DNA from: Porticoccaceae bacterium
GTDB lineage: Bacteria > Pseudomonadota > Gammaproteobacteria > Pseudomonadales > Porticoccaceae
DNA length: 9,734 nt
Reading direction: 5' to 3'
NCBI GenBank assembly: GCA_023229065.1
Contig: JALNZZ010000078.1
Location: forward strand, 1-9,734
Below, piece by piece: positions 7,114 through 9,734 of this stretch (its first letter is position 1; the number at the start of each line of letters is the position of its first letter). Both the position numbers and the translations under genes were made by a program. The notes under the pieces were generated by a model. It was given only the letters and a program-made list of their open reading frames with translations. It was not told the origin of the DNA and searched no databases.

Positions 7114-8616
7114 TCACACAGGAATAATGTCGTATTGCTCCTGGGAATACAGCGTTTCCACCCGGAACTGGATCGGCCGACCAATAAACTCCTCGAGGTC
7201 CGCCACATTGGAGGAATCTTCATCCAGCAGACGGTCTATCACCAGCTGGGAAGCCAATACCAAAATGCGCTCGCACTCGAAGGCGCGGGATTCGCGTAGA
7301 ATCTCTCTCATAATGTCGTAACAAACGGTTTCCGGCGACTTGAGGCGACCGCGGCCCTCACACACAGGACACGGCTCGCAGAGAATCTGGCCGAGGCTCT
7401 CACTGGTACGCTTGCGCGTCATTTCCACCAGCCCCAACTGAGAAACCGTGGTAATGCCCGTCTTGGCGCGGTCTCGCTCCAGCGCTTTTTCCAGAGTGCG
7501 CAACACCTGGCGACGGTGCTCCGAATCTGACATATCGATGAAGTCGATGATGATAATGCCCCCGAGATTGCGCAGCCGCAGCTGGCGGGCAATCGCTGTA
7601 GCCGCCTCGAGGTTGGTCTTGAAAATGGTTTCTTCCAAATTGCTGTGGCCCACAAAGCCACCGGTATTTACATCGACGGTGGTCATCGCCTCGGTCTGGT
7701 CAATCACCAGATAGCCGCCCGACTTGAGAGGGACCTGGCGGGCCAAAGCCCGACTGATCTCGTCTTCCACACTGTAGAGGTAGAACAACGGTCGCTCACC
7801 CGGATAGTGCTCAAGCAAATGCACCATCTCCGGATTCACCTGACGAGCGAAGGCCTGCATGCTGGCAAAGACCTCCCTGGAATCCACCCGCACCTTCTCT
7901 ACCTCCGGGCGTAACATGTCCCGCAACGCCCGCAACGACAGTGGCAGATCTTCGTACAGGCAGACAATATCGCGGCCAGAACCTATACGCTCTTCGATAA
8001 TAGTCCACAGGCGGTGCAGAAACACCAGATCGCCGTAGAGGTCGTCGCGGCTCGCCCCCTCGGCCACGGTACGCAGGATATAGCCGTGGCGGGAGGCACT
8101 GGCAGGGGCATCACTGTCGGCCAGTTCCGTCACCGCATCGGACAGTAGCTGGCGCAGGCGTTCACGCTCTTCCTCGGTATCAATACGCTGAGAGACTCCC
8201 ACGTGATCCACATCGGGCATGTACACCAGGTAGCGCGACGATACCGACAGCCGCGAAGTCAGCCGCGCTCCCTTGCTGCCGATGGGGTCCTTGATCACTT
8301 GCACCACCACCATCTGCCCTTCCCGCACCAGTTGGCGAATATCCTGCCCTCCCTGACCTCCAGCCTGGATAGGGCGATCCAACCAAGGCGCGGAAACAAT
8401 ATCATCGGCGTGAAGAAAGCCTGCCCTGGCCAGCCCGATATCCACAAACGCCGCTTGCATACCGGGTAGTACTCGCACCACTTTGCCGCGATAGATATTG
8501 CCGACGATGCCCCGCCGCCGCGCTCGTTCCACGGCCACTTCCTGGAGCACACCGTTTTCCACCAGGGCAACCCGGGTTTCCATGGGCGTAATATTGACGA
8601 GGATTTCCGAATTCAT
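7114..8616 (-). CDS. rng: Ribonuclease G
   Basis: Endoribonuclease of the RNase E/G family, 500 aa (E. coli RNase G is 489). It trims the 16S rRNA 5' end and cuts some mRNAs. Domains in order: N-terminal RNase H-like start, S1 RNA-binding domain at about 38-128 (GNIYRGKVVRVLPGMQAAFV, AGFLHADD), 5'-sensor region, then the catalytic part with D315 in TTVDVNTGGFVGH and D358 in GGIIIIDFIDMSD coordinating the metal. The zinc-link motif CPVC is at 416-419. The long C-terminal scaffold of RNase E is missing, which together with the gene order identifies RNase G. The start ATG at 8616 matches the family N-terminus (MNSEILVNITPMETRVALVENG), but no good Shine-Dalgarno is visible before it (GAGCTTGTGGC). 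It lies 71 nt after maf and 25 nt before yhdP. Confidence 0.97.
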   Translation of the reverse strand: MNSEILVNITPMETRVALVENGVLQEVAVERARRRGIVGNIYRGKVVRVLPGMQAAFVDIGLARAGFLHADDIVSAPWLDRPIQAGGQGGQDIRQLVREGQMVVVQVIKDPIGSKGARLTSRLSVSSRYLVYMPDVDHVGVSQRIDTEEERERLRQLLSDAVTELADSDAPASASRHGYILRTVAEGASRDDLYGDLVFLHRLWTIIEERIGSGRDIVCLYEDLPLSLRALRDMLRPEVEKVRVDSREVFASMQAFARQVNPEMVHLLEHYPGERPLFYLYSVEDEISRALARQVPLKSGGYLVIDQTEAMTTVDVNTGGFVGHSNLEETIFKTNLEAATAIARQLRLRNLGGIIIIDFIDMSDSEHRRQVLRTLEKALERDRAKTGITTVSQLGLVEMTRKRTSESLGQILCEPCPVCEGRGRLKSPETVCYDIMREILRESRAFECERILVLASQLVIDRLLDEDSSNVADLEEFIGRPIQFRVETLYSQEQYDIIPV

Positions 8617-8687
8617 GCCACAAGCTCGATTGCAGGAGAGTTGTCTTTACAAAGGGGGGATGAGAAACCTGCTCTGCCTCCCCTTGG

Positions 8688-9299
8688 CTATTCAGCCATC
8701 TCTCGACCAACAGGGAATCCCGACCAACAGGGAATGCCGAACAACTGTAACAGCTCCCAGGTTTCTGCCAAAGGCAAGCCCACCACCCCGGTGTAACTGC
8801 CCTCCAGCGCCTTGACGAACACCGCACCCAGCCCCTGGATAGCATAGCCACCGGCCTTGTCGACAGGCTCGCCGGTGTGCCAGTAGGTCTGGCATTCAGC
8901 GCTATCAAGAGCTCGAAAGGTCACCCTGGTTTGACTCAGACGCGACACCAATCGCTCACCCAGGGCTAGCGCTACCCCGGTGTAGACACTGTGGGTGCGA
9001 TCCGACAGGGCCATTAACATAGCGGTCGCCTCAGCTTGATGCGACGGTTTGCCCAGCAGCTGACCATTGATACTCACCGTGGTATCAGCTGCCAGTACCG
9101 GCTGGTTCGGAAACCGTGCTGCAGCCGCACTGGCCTTACACTTGGCCAGGCGTAACACATAGGCACCGGGCTCTTCACCCGGCAACGGTGTCTCGTCCAC
9201 GTCTACCGCCGCGATAGTGAAGGGCACACCAATCTGGCGCAACAATTCAGCACGGCGCGGCGAAGCAGAAGCCAATATGAGGGCTTTATTTGTCATCAT
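8688..9299 (-). CDS. maf: Maf/YhdE-type nucleotide pyrophosphatase
   Basis: House-cleaning enzyme that hydrolyses dTTP, UTP and modified pyrimidine nucleotides to monophosphates; 203 aa. Motifs seen: LASASPRRAELL (residues 9-20), VLAADTTVSINGQLLGKP (68-85), RTHSVYTGVAL and DKAGGYAIQGLGAVF (147-161) followed by GSYTGVVGLPLAET. The last set points to the YhdE branch rather than the m7GTP-specific YceF branch. Two adjacent ATG codons (9299 and 9296) follow GGGAG by 4 and 7 nt; either may be used. A longer frame to 9356 has no such site and adds residues the family lacks. The C-terminal end was altered by a 17-bp tandem duplication (8704-8735). In the usual order the gene sits between mreD and rng, as here. 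Confidence 0.95.
   Translation of the reverse strand: MMTNKALILASASPRRAELLRQIGVPFTIAAVDVDETPLPGEEPGAYVLRLAKCKASAAAARFPNQPVLAADTTVSINGQLLGKPSHQAEATAMLMALSDRTHSVYTGVALALGERLVSRLSQTRVTFRALDSAECQTYWHTGEPVDKAGGYAIQGLGAVFVKALEGSYTGVVGLPLAETWELLQLFGIPCWSGFPVGREMAE
8704..8735. repeat. Tandem 15/17-bp duplication at the 3' end of maf
   Basis: CGACCAACAGGGAAT occurs at 8704-8718 and again, identical, at 8721-8735, a period of 17 bp. As 17 is not a multiple of three, the second copy is read in another frame, giving IPCWSGFPVGREMAE at the Maf C-terminus. With one copy removed the frame would end IPCWSRDG followed by TGA. Confidence 0.85.
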
Positions 9300-9364
9300 A
9301 GCGCTCCCGAGATTAGAAAGAGTTCCGTGAGCTGCTATAGCCAGCGGCCAGCTCATTCAATGCT

Positions 9365-9734
9365 CTAGCTCTGCGGTCGATAGAGCCGGTTGAGCAGCCC
9401 CGCCAACAGGGGCCACAGAGGAATAGTGGTGAGCACCGGATAGAACATTCTCCACGTGTCCCCCTCGCGCCCCCCCAGCAGCGACACCACAATCACTACC
9501 AGCTGGAAAATCAACGCCAACGGTATCACCACAAGCAGCTGGTGCCACAGACTGAAATGCCGGAAGCGCTCCCCGGCGAGTTGCAGGAGGTAGGCGCAGA
9601 CCAACAAGCTCAGCGCCCGCTGGCCGAGTATCCCGTCGGCGAGCACATCCAGCGCCAGCCCCGTGAACCAGGCAAAACCCAGCCCCAGCTGATGAGGCTC
9701 GCGCATCAGCCAGTAAATGACCACCAGGAACACG
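9365..9734 (-). CDS. mreD: Rod shape-determining protein MreD (5' part outside window)
   Basis: C-terminal part, about 123 residues, of an MreD family protein (usually 155-170 aa). MreD is an inner-membrane protein of the elongasome, acting with MreB, MreC, RodA and PBP2 in side-wall peptidoglycan synthesis. The visible part is strongly hydrophobic with several membrane segments (VFLVVIYWLM; LGLGFAWFTGLALDVL; ALSLLVCAYLLQ; LLVVIPLALIFQLVVIVVSLLG; LTTIPLWPLLAGLLN). The motif WFTGLALDVLADGILGQRAL is typical of MreD. The frame stays open to the edge, so a GTG at 9733 is not taken as the true start. Stop at 9367-9365, 65 nt before maf, in the usual mreBCD-maf-rng order. Confidence 0.9.
   Translation of the reverse strand, partial: VFLVVIYWLMREPHQLGLGFAWFTGLALDVLADGILGQRALSLLVCAYLLQLAGERFRHFSLWHQLLVVIPLALIFQLVVIVVSLLGGREGDTWRMFYPVLTTIPLWPLLAGLLNRLYRPQS

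Noticed and set aside
7089..7223. Longer N-terminus for YhdP starting at 7223
   Set aside because: It would overlap the rng coding region by over 100 bp and puts 45 unrelated residues before the membrane anchor.
8652..8685. Hairpin AAGGGG/CCCCTT between maf and rng as a terminator
   Set aside because: Only six continuous pairs, an 18-nt loop and no T-tract; the genes are expected to be co-transcribed.

Overview
The window looks like a gammaproteobacterial chromosome segment of moderately high GC. Every supported gene is on the minus strand, so the genetic order runs from high to low coordinates. From about 9734 down to 2272 it carries the conserved block mreD (N-terminal part cut off), maf/yhdE, rng (RNase G), yhdP and a Nit-type carbon-nitrogen hydrolase. 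This is the cell-shape / RNA-processing / envelope cluster found downstream of mreBC in Escherichia coli, Pseudomonas and many marine gammaproteobacteria. Spacing is short: 65 nt mreD-maf, 71 nt maf-rng, 25 nt rng-yhdP and a 4-nt ATGA overlap yhdP-nit. This suggests one operon. No genus can be assigned safely; the gene order and the repeat types fit a marine, Pseudomonas- or Cellvibrio-like lineage (inference).

After the nit gene the usual order breaks, since tldD, often the next gene in related genomes, is absent. A 160-bp, nearly perfect palindromic element (2094-2253) follows, then a low-information spacer with a 3 x 14-bp tandem repeat and a run of eight C. Next comes one secreted protein of 292 aa (915-1793) made of a beta-rich N-terminal part and three DUF5648-like repeat units. 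Its stop codon directly touches a second, unrelated inverted-repeat element of 168 bp (747-914), which can fold into a nested multi-branch structure. The two elements bracket the secreted-protein gene, making it look like an accessory unit set between core genes.

At the low-coordinate edge lies the first half of trpB (1-628), the tryptophan synthase beta chain, with a credible sigma70-type promoter at 659-687. Its N-terminus resembles the YYGEYGG-type TrpB proteins rather than the usual enterobacterial form.

No RNA genes, CRISPR arrays, transposase genes or phage genes were seen. The parts most worth a second look are the two palindromic elements, the secreted repeat protein between them, and a 17-bp tandem duplication that rewrote the C-terminus of Maf. 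I did not find a clear multi-gene new system here.
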